Positions 25,457 to 34,497 of a stretch of DNA of 64,000 bases are shown one piece after another. Source of the DNA: Serratia plymuthica (GTDB taxonomy: Bacteria > Pseudomonadota > Gammaproteobacteria > Enterobacterales > Enterobacteriaceae). Both the position numbers and the translations under genes were made by a program. The stretch lies in contig NZ_CP068771.1 in NCBI RefSeq assembly GCF_018336935.1, positions 3,968,001 to 4,032,000 on the forward strand, in the 5' to 3' direction. Positions within the stretch are counted from its first letter, which is position 1, and every line of letters begins with the position of its first letter. The notes below the pieces were generated by a model, which had not been told where the DNA came from, made no database searches, and worked only from the letters and a program-made list of their open reading frames with translations.

Positions 25457-28282
25457 TCATTTCAGTAACGGCTTGAGGAAGCGTGCGGTATGCGAAGCTT
25501 CGCAGTTGGCCACGGTTTCCGGCGTGCCGGAGACCAGGATCTCACCGCCGCCGCTGCCGCCTTCCGGCCCCAGGTCGACAATCCAGTCCGCCGTTTTAAT
25601 CACGTCCAGGTTGTGCTCAATCACCACGATAGTGTTGCCCTGATCGCGCAACTGATGCAGCACTGCCAGCAGTTGCTGGATATCGGCGAAGTGCAGACCT
25701 GTGGTCGGCTCATCAAGGATATACAGCGTCTGGCCGGTGCCGCGTTTAGACAGCTCGCGCGCCAGCTTGACGCGTTGCGCCTCACCGCCGGACAGCGTGG
25801 TCGCCGACTGGCCGAGGCGAATGTAGGACAGGCCGACGTCCATCAGCGTTTGCAGCTTGCGCGCCAGCGCCGGCACCACATCGAAGAAATCGCGCGCTTC
25901 TTCGATGGTCATCTCCAGCACTTCGTGGATGCTCTTGCCTTTGTACTTCACTTCCAGCGTCTCACGGTTATAGCGCTTGCCTTTGCACTGGTCGCAAGGC
26001 ACGTAGATATCCGGCAGGAAGTGCATTTCCACCTTGATCACGCCGTCGCCCTGACAGGCTTCGCAGCGCCCGCCCTTGACGTTGAAACTGAAGCGGCCCG
26101 GGTTATAGCCGCGGCTGCGCGACTCCGGCACGCCGGCGAACAGTTCGCGCACCGGGGTGAAGATGCCGGTGTAGGTGGCCGGGTTGGAGCGCGGAGTGCG
26201 GCCGATCGGGCTTTGATCGATGTCGATCACTTTGTCGAAATGTTCGAGGCCGGTCACTTCGCGGAACGGAGCAGGTTCGGCAATGGTGGCGCCGTTGAGC
26301 TGGCGTTGGGCGATCGGGAACAGCGTGTCGTTGATCAGCGTGGATTTGCCTGAACCGGAGACCCCGGTGATGCAGGTAAACAGCCCCACTGGCAGCGTCA
26401 GCGTCACGTCTTTCAGGTTGTTGCCGCGTGCGCCGCTCAGCTTCAGCACCTTGGTCGGATCGGCCGGCACGCGCTGCTCAGGGATGGCAATCTCGCGTTT
26501 GCCGCTGAGGAACTGGCCGGTCAGCGATTCGGGCTGCGCCATGATGTCTTCGACGGTGCCTTCCGCCACCACCTGGCCGCCATGCACGCCGGCGCCGGGG
26601 CCGATGTCGATCACGTGATCGGCGGCGCGGATGGCGTCTTCGTCATGCTCCACCACGATCACCGTGTTGCCCAGGTTACGCAGGTGGATCAGGGTTTCCA
26701 GCAGGCGTTCGTTGTCACGCTGATGCAGGCCGATCGACGGCTCATCGAGAACGTACATGACGCCCACCAGGCCGGCGCCGATCTGGCTGGCCAGGCGAAT
26801 ACGCTGCGCCTCGCCGCCGGACAGGGTTTCCGCCGAGCGCGACAGCGACAGGTAGTTAAGCCCGACGTTCACCAGGAATTTCAAGCGGTCGCCAATCTCT
26901 TTCAGGACTTTTTCGGCGATCTGGGCGCGCTGGCCGCTGAGCTTCATGTTCTGGAAGAAGGTCATGGCGTGGCCGATGCTCAGATCGGAGATTTCCGGCA
27001 GCGTGGTATCTTCGACAAACACGTTGCGCGCTTCTTCGCGCAGGCGGGTGCCGTGACAGGAGGCGCAAGGGCGGTTGCTGATAAACTTCGCCAGCTCTTC
27101 GCGCACCGCGCTGGATTCCGTCTCTTTATAGCGGCGTTCCATGTTGTGCAGCACGCCTTCGAACGGGTGGCGGCGCACGGTGGTATCACCGCGATCGTTA
27201 ATGTATTTGAATTCGATCGACTCTTTGCCGGAACCGCTGAGCACCGCTTTCTGCACGTTGGCATCCAGGGAGTTGAACGGCGCTTCGACGTCGAACGCAT
27301 AATGCTCCGACAGCGAACGCAGCATCTGGAAGTAATAGAAGTTGCGGCGATCCCAACCGCGGATCGCACCGCCGGCCAGCGAAAGCTCGGGGTTCTGCAC
27401 CACGCGTTCCGGATCGAAGAACTGTTGCACGCCCAGGCCGTCGCAGGTCGGGCAGGCGCCGGCCGGGTTGTTGAACGAGAACAGGCGCGGTTCCAGCTCG
27501 CGCATGCTGTAGCCGCAGATCGGGCAGGCAAAGTTGGCGGAGAACAGCAGCTCATCCGCTTTTTCGTCGTCCATGTCGGCCACTACCGCCGTGCCGCCGG
27601 ACAGCTCCAGCGCGGTTTCGAACGATTCCGCCAGGCGCTGCGCCAGATCTTCACGCACTTTGAAGCGATCGACCACGACTTCAATGGTGTGCTTCTTCTG
27701 CAGTTCCAGCTTCGGCGGATCCGAGAGGTCACAGACTTCGCCGTCGATACGCGCCCGGATATAGCCCTGGGTCGCCAGATTTTCCAGCGTCTTGGTGTGC
27801 TCGCCCTTACGGTCTTTCACCACTGGCGCCAGCAGCATCAGGCGTTTGCCTTCCGGTTGGCTGAGCACGTTGTCTACCATCTGGCTGACGGTTTGCGCCG
27901 CCAGCGGCACGTGGTGATCCGGGCAGCGCGGTTCGCCGACGCGGGCGAACAGCAGGCGCAGGTAATCGTGGATCTCGGTGATGGTGCCGACCGTGGATCG
28001 CGGGTTATGCGAGGTGGATTTCTGCTCGATGGAAATCGCCGGCGACAGACCTTCAATATGGTCGACGTCAGGTTTTTCCATCAGCGAAAGAAACTGGCGT
28101 GCATAGGCGGAGAGCGACTCGACGTAGCGGCGCTGCCCTTCGGCATACAGCGTATCAAAAGCCAGCGAGGACTTGCCTGAACCGGACAAACCGGTGACGA
28201 CGATCAGCTTGTCACGCGGGATAATCAGGTTGATGTTTTTGAGATTATGGGTTCGAGCACCACGAACTTCGATATTGTCCAT
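25457..28282 (-). CDS. uvrA: Excinuclease ABC subunit A
   Basis: UvrA finds bulky DNA lesions and loads UvrB in nucleotide excision repair. The 941-residue protein contains two ABC ATPase modules: Walker [13 protein letters not shown] near residue 31 and [12 protein letters not shown] near residue 640. The signatures are [12 protein letters not shown] and [12 protein letters not shown]. Zinc fingers are visible (CPICGYSM ... [16 protein letters not shown] ... CDQCKGKRY). It is divergent from ssb, and the shared region holds a LexA box, so SOS induction is expected as in E. coli. Confidence 0.98.
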   Translation of the reverse strand: MDNIEVRGARTHNLKNINLIIPRDKLIVVTGLSGSGKSSLAFDTLYAEGQRRYVESLSAYARQFLSLMEKPDVDHIEGLSPAISIEQKSTSHNPRSTVGTITEIHDYLRLLFARVGEPRCPDHHVPLAAQTVSQMVDNVLSQPEGKRLMLLAPVVKDRKGEHTKTLENLATQGYIRARIDGEVCDLSDPPKLELQKKHTIEVVVDRFKVREDLAQRLAESFETALELSGGTAVVADMDDEKADELLFSANFACPICGYSMRELEPRLFSFNNPAGACPTCDGLGVQQFFDPERVVQNPELSLAGGAIRGWDRRNFYYFQMLRSLSEHYAFDVEAPFNSLDANVQKAVLSGSGKESIEFKYINDRGDTTVRRHPFEGVLHNMERRYKETESSAVREELAKFISNRPCASCHGTRLREEARNVFVEDTTLPEISDLSIGHAMTFFQNMKLSGQRAQIAEKVLKEIGDRLKFLVNVGLNYLSLSRSAETLSGGEAQRIRLASQIGAGLVGVMYVLDEPSIGLHQRDNERLLETLIHLRNLGNTVIVVEHDEDAIRAADHVIDIGPGAGVHGGQVVAEGTVEDIMAQPESLTGQFLSGKREIAIPEQRVPADPTKVLKLSGARGNNLKDVTLTLPVGLFTCITGVSGSGKSTLINDTLFPIAQRQLNGATIAEPAPFREVTGLEHFDKVIDIDQSPIGRTPRSNPATYTGIFTPVRELFAGVPESRSRGYNPGRFSFNVKGGRCEACQGDGVIKVEMHFLPDIYVPCDQCKGKRYNRETLEVKYKGKSIHEVLEMTIEEARDFFDVVPALARKLQTLMDVGLSYIRLGQSATTLSGGEAQRVKLARELSKRGTGQTLYILDEPTTGLHFADIQQLLAVLHQLRDQGNTIVVIEHNLDVIKTADWIVDLGPEGGSGGGEILVSGTPETVANCEASHTARFLKPLLK

Positions 28283-28404
28283 TTACACTTCCCGTCTTGA
28301 TGATACACCGCGCCTGTCTGGATTTGGTGCGGGTGATTTTGTGATCAAACGCGCAAAAAATCGGCACAGCCAGTACGAAACGCATAATTATGACACAAAA
28401 AAAC

Positions 28405-28420
28405 CTGAATGAATATCCAG
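28405..28420. promoter_or_regulatory. LexA-binding SOS box, uvrA/ssb
   Basis: CTGAATGAATATCCAG fits CTG-N10-CAG. Read on the minus strand it is CTGGATATTCATTCAG, one base from the E. coli uvrA box as I recall it. It lies 123 bases upstream of uvrA. Confidence 0.85.
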
Positions 28421-28438
28421 TATACGAATGCAACAAGG

Positions 28439-28455
28439 TCGTACGAGTCGTACGA
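28439..28455. repeat. Tandem perfect palindromes TCGTACGA in the uvrA-ssb region
   Basis: Two copies of the 8-base palindrome TCGTACGA are separated by one G. This lies 19 bases from the SOS box on the ssb side, about 115 bases before ssb. Function unknown. Confidence 0.6.
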
Positions 28456-28568
28456 AAGGACAATTCTGGAATACAATACGCAGTTATCAACACGGGTGTC
28501 GTTTCAGGCTGAGCGTGTTAAACTTACTCGTTTATACTGTGTAAAAATCAATCATCAGGAGAGTTCTC

Positions 28569-29105
28569 ATGGCCAGCAGAGGCGTAAACAAAGTAATTCT
28601 GGTCGGGAATCTGGGCCAAGACCCGGAAGTCCGTTACATGCCGAATGGCGGCGCAGTGGCCAACATTACCCTGGCGACCTCCGAAAGCTGGCGTGACAAG
28701 GCGACTGGCGAGCAGAAAGAAAAAACCGAGTGGCACCGCGTTGTGTTGTTCGGCAAGCTGGCTGAAGTGGCGGGCGAATATCTGCGTAAAGGTTCCCAGG
28801 TGTATATCGAAGGTGCTCTGCAGACCCGTAAATGGACCGATCAGGCCGGCGTAGAAAAATACACCACCGAAGTTGTGGTTAACGTTGGCGGCACCATGCA
28901 GATGCTGGGCGGCCGTCAAGGCGGCGGCGCACCTGCAGGCGGTGGCCAGGCTTCCGGCGGCCAGGGCGGTTGGGGCCAGCCTCAGCAACCACAGGGCGGC
29001 AACCAGTTCAGCGGCGGCCAGCAGGCGCGCCCAGCGCAGAGCAACGCGCCGGCAGCCGGCGGCAACGAACCGCCAATGGACTTCGACGACGATATTCCTT
29101 TCTGA
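28569..29105 (+). CDS. ssb: Single-stranded DNA-binding protein
   Basis: SSB coats single-stranded DNA as a tetramer in replication, repair and recombination. The 178-residue protein has the OB-fold domain (residues 1-112, starting [44 protein letters not shown]). A Gly/Gln/Ala-rich disordered linker (about 113-168) follows, then the invariant acidic tip DFDDDIPF, which recruits partner proteins. AGGAG precedes the start. It is divergent from uvrA, as in E. coli, with a shared control region containing an SOS box. Confidence 0.98.
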   Translation: MASRGVNKVILVGNLGQDPEVRYMPNGGAVANITLATSESWRDKATGEQKEKTEWHRVVLFGKLAEVAGEYLRKGSQVYIEGALQTRKWTDQAGVEKYTTEVVVNVGGTMQMLGGRQGGGAPAGGGQASGGQGGWGQPQQPQGGNQFSGGQQARPAQSNAPAAGGNEPPMDFDDDIPF

Positions 29106-29130
29106 TATCAGGCTGTCTGAAGCCAATAAA

Positions 29131-29152
29131 AAAGCCCCTTTCGGGGCTTTTT
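29131..29152. terminator. Bidirectional terminator, ssb / SDR gene
   Basis: Arms AAAGCCCC / GGGGCTTT with loop TTTC, with T-runs in both reading directions. It lies between convergent genes. Confidence 0.9.
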
Positions 29153-29167
29153 GCTTTTCTGCCAACC

Positions 29168-29917
29168 TTAAGCCGAGAAGCCGCCGTCGATGCTCAGACT
29201 GGCGCCGGTGATGTAGCCCGCTTGCGGGCCGGCCAGATAGGCGACAAAGCTGGCGATCTCTTCATCCTTACCGTAGCGGCCGATGGCCATCAGCTGTTTC
29301 AACTGCGCGGCGAAGTCACCGTCGTCCGGGTTCATCTCGGTATCCACCGGGCCGGGCTGCACGTTGTTGACGGTGATGCCGCGCGGGCCGAGATCGCGCG
29401 CCATGCCCTTGGTCAGGCCGACCAGCGCGGATTTGCTCATCGCGTAAACTGCGGCGCCGCCAAAAGGCACGCGCTCGGCGTTGGTGCTGCCGATATGAAC
29501 GATGCGGCCACCGTCGTTCATATGGCGCGCAGCTTCCTGGCTGGCAACAAAGACGCTGCGTACGTTCACCGCCAACATACGGTCCAGATCTTCCAGCGCC
29601 AGTTCTTCGGTGCTGCCCAACGTAAACACCCCGGCGTTGTTCACCAGAATATCCAGATTGCCGAAGCTGTTCACCGCCTGGCGTATCGCTTGCTGTACTG
29701 CTGCAGCGTCGGCGCTGTCGGCTTTGATGGCGATAGCCTTGCCGCCGGCGGCGGTGATTTCATTCACCACGGCATCGGCCCGGTCGGCGGAAGCTACGTA
29801 AGTGAATGCCACCGCTGCGCCATCACGCGCCAGACGTTTGACGATGGCGGCACCGATACCGCGTGAGCCGCCCTGAACGAATGCGACTTTGCCTTGCAGA
29901 GAGAGGGTTGCTGACAT
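29168..29917 (-). CDS. SDR-family oxidoreductase
   Basis: A 249-residue classical short-chain dehydrogenase/reductase of the 3-oxoacyl-reductase-like type. The cofactor motif is GGSRGIGAAI (TGxxxGxG variant) near residues 16-25. The NNAG block is LVNNAGVFTLG, the catalytic Ser is in VHIGSTNAE, and the YxxxK pair is in YAMSKSALVGLTKG. The C-terminal GASLSIDGGFSA is typical. The physiological substrate is unknown. It is divergent from a LysR regulator that probably controls it. The start ATG at 29917 has GGAGAAAC upstream. Confidence 0.9.
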   Translation of the reverse strand: MSATLSLQGKVAFVQGGSRGIGAAIVKRLARDGAAVAFTYVASADRADAVVNEITAAGGKAIAIKADSADAAAVQQAIRQAVNSFGNLDILVNNAGVFTLGSTEELALEDLDRMLAVNVRSVFVASQEAARHMNDGGRIVHIGSTNAERVPFGGAAVYAMSKSALVGLTKGMARDLGPRGITVNNVQPGPVDTEMNPDDGDFAAQLKQLMAIGRYGKDEEIASFVAYLAGPQAGYITGASLSIDGGFSA

Positions 29918-30002
29918 GATGTTTCTCCAGAGTGGGTTAAGGTTAAAAAATCTACCGGACCAGTATCGGAGAAACGCAACGCGGGCACTAGCCACAAAAC
30001 GC

Positions 30003-30027
30003 TATAATCAGCTTAAACCATAGGTTT
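30003..30027 (+). promoter_or_regulatory. Promoter and dyad of the LysR gene / SDR gene
   Basis: TATAAT (30003-30008) is followed by the dyad AAACC-ATA-GGTTT (30015-30027), 20 bases before the LysR start. The dyad position suits autorepression by the LysR protein. Confidence 0.5.
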
Positions 30028-30047
30028 GAAATCTACGGAGGAAAGCC

Positions 30048-30965
30048 ATGCTCGGCTATCTGGAATGTTTTGTCAGCAGCGCGGAAAACGGCAGTTTTTC
30101 CGCTGCGGGCCGCAAGCTGGGCATCAGCTCTGCGGCGGTGGGGAAGAATGTCACCAGATTGGAGACGCTGCTGGGAGTACGGCTGTTCCAGCGCAACACG
30201 CGCAAGCTGACGCTGACCGAAGAAGGGGAGCGTTTTCTGCAGGAAGTGAGCGGCGGTTTGCAGTCGATCCAGTGCGCGATGAAAGGGGTGAGCAGCAGTG
30301 GCGGCATAGCGGCAGGTACGTTAAAGGTCAGCATGGGCACCGCTTTCGGCCTGCATTTTGTGATGCCTCTGTTGCCGGCATTTTTGTCTCGTTACCCGTC
30401 GATCGTGCCAGACTGGCATTTTGACAATCGCAAAGTGGATATGATTGGCGAACATTTCGACGCCGCAATCGGCGGCGGCATTGAACTGGCGCAGGGGATG
30501 ATTGCGCGTGAATTGGCGCCGGCCCACGGGATATTGGTGGCCTCGCCGGACTATCTGCGGCGTCATCCGCCTTTGGAGCAGCCGGAACAGCTGGCGAACC
30601 ATGCGGGTATTTTTATCCGCTCGCCGCAAACCGGGCGCATCCGCAACCTGCCGTTACGTAATGCGGATAACGAACAGAGGGCGCCATTGATGACCATCAG
30701 CATGACGGTGAATGAGCCGGAGGCGGCGGCGCGAGCGGCGGAAATGGGGCTGGGCATTGCATTGATCTCCATGCCAAATGCCTTGCCTTATCTGGAAAGC
30801 GGCCGCCTGGTGCGGGTATTGCCCGTCTGGTATGTCGATCGCGGCAGCGTCTATCTTTACTTTCCCACCGCCAAGTTTTTGCCGAGTAAAACCCGGGTGT
30901 TTGTCGACTACATCACCGAGCAATTTCACCTGCAGAAGCTGGCGGCGCGTTTTGATGCGCGTTGA
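30048..30965 (+). CDS. LysR-family transcriptional regulator
   Basis: A 305-residue LysR-type regulator. The N-terminal winged helix is at residues 1-60 (MLGYLECFVSSAENGSFSAAGRKLGISSAAVGKNVTRLETLLGVRLFQRNTRKLTLTEEG). The C-terminal inducer-binding domain starts near residue 90 (GTLKVSMGTAFGLHFVMPLLPAFLSRYP). It belongs to the subgroup often placed next to short-chain or quinone oxidoreductases. It is divergent from the SDR gene, which is the likely target. GGAGGAAAG provides a strong ribosome site. Confidence 0.92.
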   Translation: MLGYLECFVSSAENGSFSAAGRKLGISSAAVGKNVTRLETLLGVRLFQRNTRKLTLTEEGERFLQEVSGGLQSIQCAMKGVSSSGGIAAGTLKVSMGTAFGLHFVMPLLPAFLSRYPSIVPDWHFDNRKVDMIGEHFDAAIGGGIELAQGMIARELAPAHGILVASPDYLRRHPPLEQPEQLANHAGIFIRSPQTGRIRNLPLRNADNEQRAPLMTISMTVNEPEAAARAAEMGLGIALISMPNALPYLESGRLVRVLPVWYVDRGSVYLYFPTAKFLPSKTRVFVDYITEQFHLQKLAARFDAR

Positions 30966-30972
30966 ACACGAG

Positions 30973-30997
30973 AAAAGCCCCTCGCGGGGCTTTTTTT
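30973..30997 (+). terminator. Terminator of the LysR gene
   Basis: Arms AAAAGCCCC / GGGGCTTTT with loop TCGC and seven T's. It can also serve the convergent DUF1471 gene. Confidence 0.88.
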
Positions 30998-31022
30998 CTT
31001 CCGTCAGTGGGCTGTCTGACGA

Positions 31023-31283
31023 TCAGTTGAAGATTTCAGCGGTGCCGTGCAGTTTGTTCTGGCCACCGGCGGAGATGATGCGGTAAGAGCTGGCGCCTAA
31101 TGCAGCGGCCTTGTTAGCCAGTTCGGTTTCCAGTGCGCTCAGGTTAGAAGCGCCGGCAACGGAGATGACACCGATTTTCTGAGCGTCGGGGGCAGGTTGG
31201 CTGGAAGGCTGGTCAGCGGCAACGGTGGCGAAAGAAGCGGTAGTCAGCAGCAGAGCGGTAGCAAAAATTTTGATGTTCTTCAT
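31023..31283 (-). CDS. DUF1471 (YdgH/BhsA/McbA-like) periplasmic protein
   Basis: An 86-residue exported protein with a signal peptide (MKNIKIFATALLLTTASFATVAA). The single compact YdgH/BhsA-type domain covers about residues 36-86 (KIGVISVAGASNLSALETELANKAAALGASSYRIISAGGQNKLHGTAEIF). Enterobacteria carry many such small proteins induced by stress, acid or biofilm conditions; their molecular role is unclear. It resembles YahO/BhsA in layout. The gene stands alone with AGGATTGAATC upstream. Confidence 0.88.
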   Translation of the reverse strand: MKNIKIFATALLLTTASFATVAADQPSSQPAPDAQKIGVISVAGASNLSALETELANKAAALGASSYRIISAGGQNKLHGTAEIFN

Positions 31284-31480
31284 GATTCAATCCTCAGGGT
31301 ATTTTTCAGGTGAGAGGTTGTCCCCTCTCGATATTTTGAATAATAGACCTGCATGCCCAAAGAGAAAATCGGAGAGTTTTGAGTATCTGATTCAAATAAA
31401 TTGACTTAATTTTGAACGCTGGCGCGCTGGAAAAATCACCACTACCTTTAAATCAGCAGGATCTTTAAAGGAGAAACCTT

Positions 31481-32149
31481 GTGATTATCGTGCACCATCT
31501 GAATAACTCACGCTCGCAGCGTATCTTGTGGTTTCTGGAAGAACTGGGTGTGCCTTATCAGGTGCAGCGTTACCGGCGCGATCCGCAAACCATGCTGGCA
31601 CCGCCGGAGCTGAAAAAGATCCACCCGCTCGGTAAATCTCCGGTGATTGTCGATGGCGATCTGATCCTGGCGGAATCCGGCGCCATTATCGAATATCTGC
31701 AAGAAGCCTACGATGCGCAGGGGCTGTTTATCCCGACCGACCACCATGCTCGCCAGCAATATCGTTACTGGCTGCATTATGCGGAAGGATCGCTGATGCC
31801 GCTGCAGGTCATGAAGCTGATGTTCAGCCGCCTGGGACAACCGCCAATTCCCTGGTTGTTGCGCCCGGTGGCGGGGGCGATTGGCAAAGGGGTTCAGCGA
31901 GAGTATCTGGACAAACAGATCGCCACGCATCGCGACTATCTCGAGCAGCACCTGAGCAAAAGCACCTGGTTTGTCGGCAACGAATTCAGCGCGGCGGATA
32001 TCCAGATGAGCTTTCCGCTGGAGGTGATGGCGGCGCGCGGCTCGCTGGACGGTTGCCCGAAGCTGCGTGGCTATCTGCAACGTATCCATACCCGGCCGGC
32101 CTACCAACGGGCGCTGGAGCAGGGCGGTCCTTATGAACTGCTGAGCTGA
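31481..32149 (+). CDS. Glutathione S-transferase
   Basis: A 222-residue cytoplasmic glutathione S-transferase. The N-terminal thioredoxin-like domain contains NNSRSQRILWFLEELGVPY, with the probable catalytic Ser at about residue 9. It also holds the glutathione-binding HPLGKSPVIVDGDLILAESGAIIEYL. The C-terminal helical domain is residues about 90-222 (WLHYAEGSLMPLQ ... FSAADIQMSFPLE). Substrate unknown. The start is GTG with AAAGGAG eight bases before it. A VOC-family gene follows after 46 bases on the same strand, perhaps co-transcribed. Confidence 0.93.
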   Translation: MIIVHHLNNSRSQRILWFLEELGVPYQVQRYRRDPQTMLAPPELKKIHPLGKSPVIVDGDLILAESGAIIEYLQEAYDAQGLFIPTDHHARQQYRYWLHYAEGSLMPLQVMKLMFSRLGQPPIPWLLRPVAGAIGKGVQREYLDKQIATHRDYLEQHLSKSTWFVGNEFSAADIQMSFPLEVMAARGSLDGCPKLRGYLQRIHTRPAYQRALEQGGPYELLS

Positions 32150-32195
32150 TGACATGATCTATACTTGAGGGGTTACGTCTGTTCGGAGGTAGCAC

Positions 32196-32603
32196 ATGGC
32201 TACGCAAATTTTTGTTAACCTGCCGGTGGGCAATCTACCTGCATCCATCGAGTTTTTTACCCAGCTGGGTTTCGGCTTTAATCCGCAGTTTACCGATGAT
32301 ACCGCCGCCTGCATGGTGGTCAGCGATACCATTTATGTGATGCTGCTGACACACGATAAATTCAAAATGTTCACCCCGAACCCGATTGGCGATGCCAGAA
32401 AAGCGACCGAAGTGCTGGTTTGCCTGTCGCAGCCCAGCCGGGCAACGGTGGACAGCCTGGTGCGCAAGGCGATAGCCGCCGGTGGCAATACCTATAATCA
32501 GCCGCAGGATTATGGCTTTATGTACGGTCACGGTTTCCAGGATTTGGATGGCCATATCTGGGAACTGATGTATATGGACGAAAACGTCGCACAGGCTCAG
32601 TAA
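32196..32603 (+). CDS. VOC-superfamily (glyoxalase/bleomycin-resistance-like) protein
   Basis: A 135-residue single-domain vicinal-oxygen-chelate protein with the beta-alpha-beta-beta-beta layout: IFVNLPVGNLPASIEFFTQLGFGFNPQFTDDTAACMVVSDTIYVMLLTH in the first half and YGFMYGHGFQDLDGHIWELMYMD in the second. The conserved Glu of the metal site is in HIWELMYMD. Members range from lactoylglutathione lyases to antibiotic-binding proteins. The specific activity is unknown. GGAGGT precedes the start. Confidence 0.9.
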   Translation: MATQIFVNLPVGNLPASIEFFTQLGFGFNPQFTDDTAACMVVSDTIYVMLLTHDKFKMFTPNPIGDARKATEVLVCLSQPSRATVDSLVRKAIAAGGNTYNQPQDYGFMYGHGFQDLDGHIWELMYMDENVAQAQ

Positions 32604-32952
32604 CCGGTTTTGCCCCCTGAGCCGGGGGCGCTCCCATCGGATTTACCTATGTGACAAATATCGCCTTTTCGATAATGATTGATCTCGGCGCTTTTCTGCA
32701 TGAATTGTCGCGATCTTTGGTTGATCAGAGGGTATGGAAGGCCGGATAATCGTTTGCCTTGAATAAACCACCATAAATCACCCGCATCACGCGATGAGAG
32801 TTAAACGTTTGCCTTTTTACGCGGCGCCAATGGGCGGCGCGGCCGAAGGGCAGGGAAGCCAACGTGATGGAAAAGATTCCGTAATGAACATACGCGGGCG
32901 GAATAACAAGCCTTTTGAAACGGGCTGGCAATGAAACACAGGGGACAGCAAC
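32604..32952. promoter_or_regulatory. ghxP upstream region with two PurR-like sites
   Basis: AGTTAAACGTTTGCCT (32799-32814) is close to the PurR consensus ACGCAAACGTTTGCGT. GGATAATCGTTTGCCT (32744-32759) matches the right half only; the two are 55 bases apart. E. coli ghxP is, to my knowledge, PurR-controlled. The remaining leader (about 140 bases) has no recognisable purine riboswitch core. Confidence 0.5.
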
Positions 32953-34314
32953 ATGTCGAATTCTCAAGCGAACAACGCCGTTAAACCAAAAGGCGGGCTT
33001 GATGGCTATTTTAATATTTCCGCACGCGGCAGCACCGTGCGTCAGGAAGTGGTGGCGGGATTAACCACCTTCCTGGCGATGGTTTATTCGGTGATCGTGG
33101 TGCCGAGCATGTTGGGTAAAGCGGGCTTCCCGCCCACGGCGGTGTTCGTCGCCACCTGCCTGGTCGCCGGCTTCGGTTCATTGCTGATGGGGTTATGGGC
33201 TAATCTGCCGATGGCCATCGGCTGTGCGATTTCCCTGACCGCCTTCACCGCCTTCAGCCTGGTGCTGGGCCAGCACATCAGCATTCCGGTCGCGCTGGGT
33301 GCGGTATTCCTGATGGGCGTGCTGTTCACCATTATCTCGATCACCGGCATCCGTTCCTGGATCTTGCGCAATCTGCCGATGGGCGTGGCGCACGGCACCG
33401 GTATCGGCATCGGTTTGTTCCTGCTGCTGATCGCCGCCAACGGCGTGGGTCTGGTGGTGAAGAACCCGCTGGATGGCCTGCCGGTAGCGCTGGGCGCATT
33501 CACCTCTTTCCCGGTAGTGATGACGCTACTCGGTCTGGCGGTGATTTTCGGCTTGGAAAAACTGCGTGTACCCGGCGGTATTCTGCTGGTGATTATCGCT
33601 ATTTCGGTGATTGGCCTGCTGTTTGACCCGGCGGTGAAATATCAGGGGCTGTTCGCCATGCCAAGCCTGACGGACGCCAATGGCAGTTCGCTGATCTTCA
33701 GCCTGGATATCATGGGCGCGTTGAAACCTGTGGTGCTGCCCAGCGTGTTGGCGCTGGTGATGACGGCCGTGTTTGACGCGACCGGCACCATTCGCGCGGT
33801 GGCCGGCCAGGCGAACCTGCTGGACAAGGACGGGCAGATCATCAACGGCGGCAAGGCGCTGACCTCGGATTCCCTGAGCAGCATTTTCTCCGGCCTGGTG
33901 GGCGCGGCCCCGGCGGCGGTCTATATCGAATCCGCAGCGGGCACCGCAGCGGGCGGGAAAACCGGCCTGACCGCAACCGTGGTTGGCCTGCTGTTCCTGC
34001 TGATCCTGTTCCTGTCGCCGCTGTCTTATCTGGTGCCGATTTACGCTACCGCACCGGCGCTGATGTACGTTGGCCTGCTGATGTTGAGCAACGTCACCAA
34101 GCTGGATTTCAACGACTTCGTCGACGCCATGTCCGGCCTGCTGTGCGCGGTGTTTATCGTGCTGACCTGCAATATCGTCACCGGTATCATGCTGGGCTTC
34201 AGCTCGCTGGTGATTGGCCGCATTTGCTCCGGCGAATGGCGCAGGCTGAATATCGGCACCGTGCTGATCGCCGTCGCGCTGGTGGCCTTCTACGCCGGCG
34301 GCTGGGCGATTTAA
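32953..34314 (+). CDS. ghxP: Guanine/hypoxanthine permease (NCS2, AzgA-like)
   Basis: A 453-residue inner-membrane proton symporter for guanine and hypoxanthine, in the AzgA-like branch of the NCS2 family. It has about 13 hydrophobic stretches. Family blocks are [25 protein letters not shown] at the first helix, [38 protein letters not shown] and [19 protein letters not shown]. It resembles E. coli YjcD (GhxP) and is followed by yjcE, the E. coli neighbour. PurR-like sites lie upstream, consistent with a purine-salvage role. Confidence 0.92.
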   Translation: MSNSQANNAVKPKGGLDGYFNISARGSTVRQEVVAGLTTFLAMVYSVIVVPSMLGKAGFPPTAVFVATCLVAGFGSLLMGLWANLPMAIGCAISLTAFTAFSLVLGQHISIPVALGAVFLMGVLFTIISITGIRSWILRNLPMGVAHGTGIGIGLFLLLIAANGVGLVVKNPLDGLPVALGAFTSFPVVMTLLGLAVIFGLEKLRVPGGILLVIIAISVIGLLFDPAVKYQGLFAMPSLTDANGSSLIFSLDIMGALKPVVLPSVLALVMTAVFDATGTIRAVAGQANLLDKDGQIINGGKALTSDSLSSIFSGLVGAAPAAVYIESAAGTAAGGKTGLTATVVGLLFLLILFLSPLSYLVPIYATAPALMYVGLLMLSNVTKLDFNDFVDAMSGLLCAVFIVLTCNIVTGIMLGFSSLVIGRICSGEWRRLNIGTVLIAVALVAFYAGGWAI

Positions 34315-34324
34315 TCCTCCGTGT

Positions 34325-34350
34325 TTCCCCCTCCCGCCAGGCGGGGGAAA
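34325..34350 (+). terminator. Hairpin after ghxP
   Basis: TTTCCCCCTCCCGCC and GGCGGGGGAAA form a strong imperfect stem. No long T-run follows. Confidence 0.5.
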
Positions 34351-34497
34351 GTTAGCCCCTATTCCCCTTCAGAAAAATCTCCTTCTGCCTGTGCTGCGTT
34401 TTGAAAGGCACAACAAGCTTTAATCGCTGTAAAAAAAGTGATCTACTATCGGGCATACATCAAAGAGGTAGTCTGAACCCGAGAGTCTAAGGAAAGC

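Noticed and set aside
26582..28180. 532-codon plus-strand frame opposite uvrA
   Set aside because: Antisense shadow of uvrA; no domain, no promoter or ribosome site, and the uvrA frame is unmistakable.
32604..32952. Purine riboswitch upstream of ghxP
   Set aside because: The conserved aptamer core could not be found; the PurR-like sites explain purine control better.
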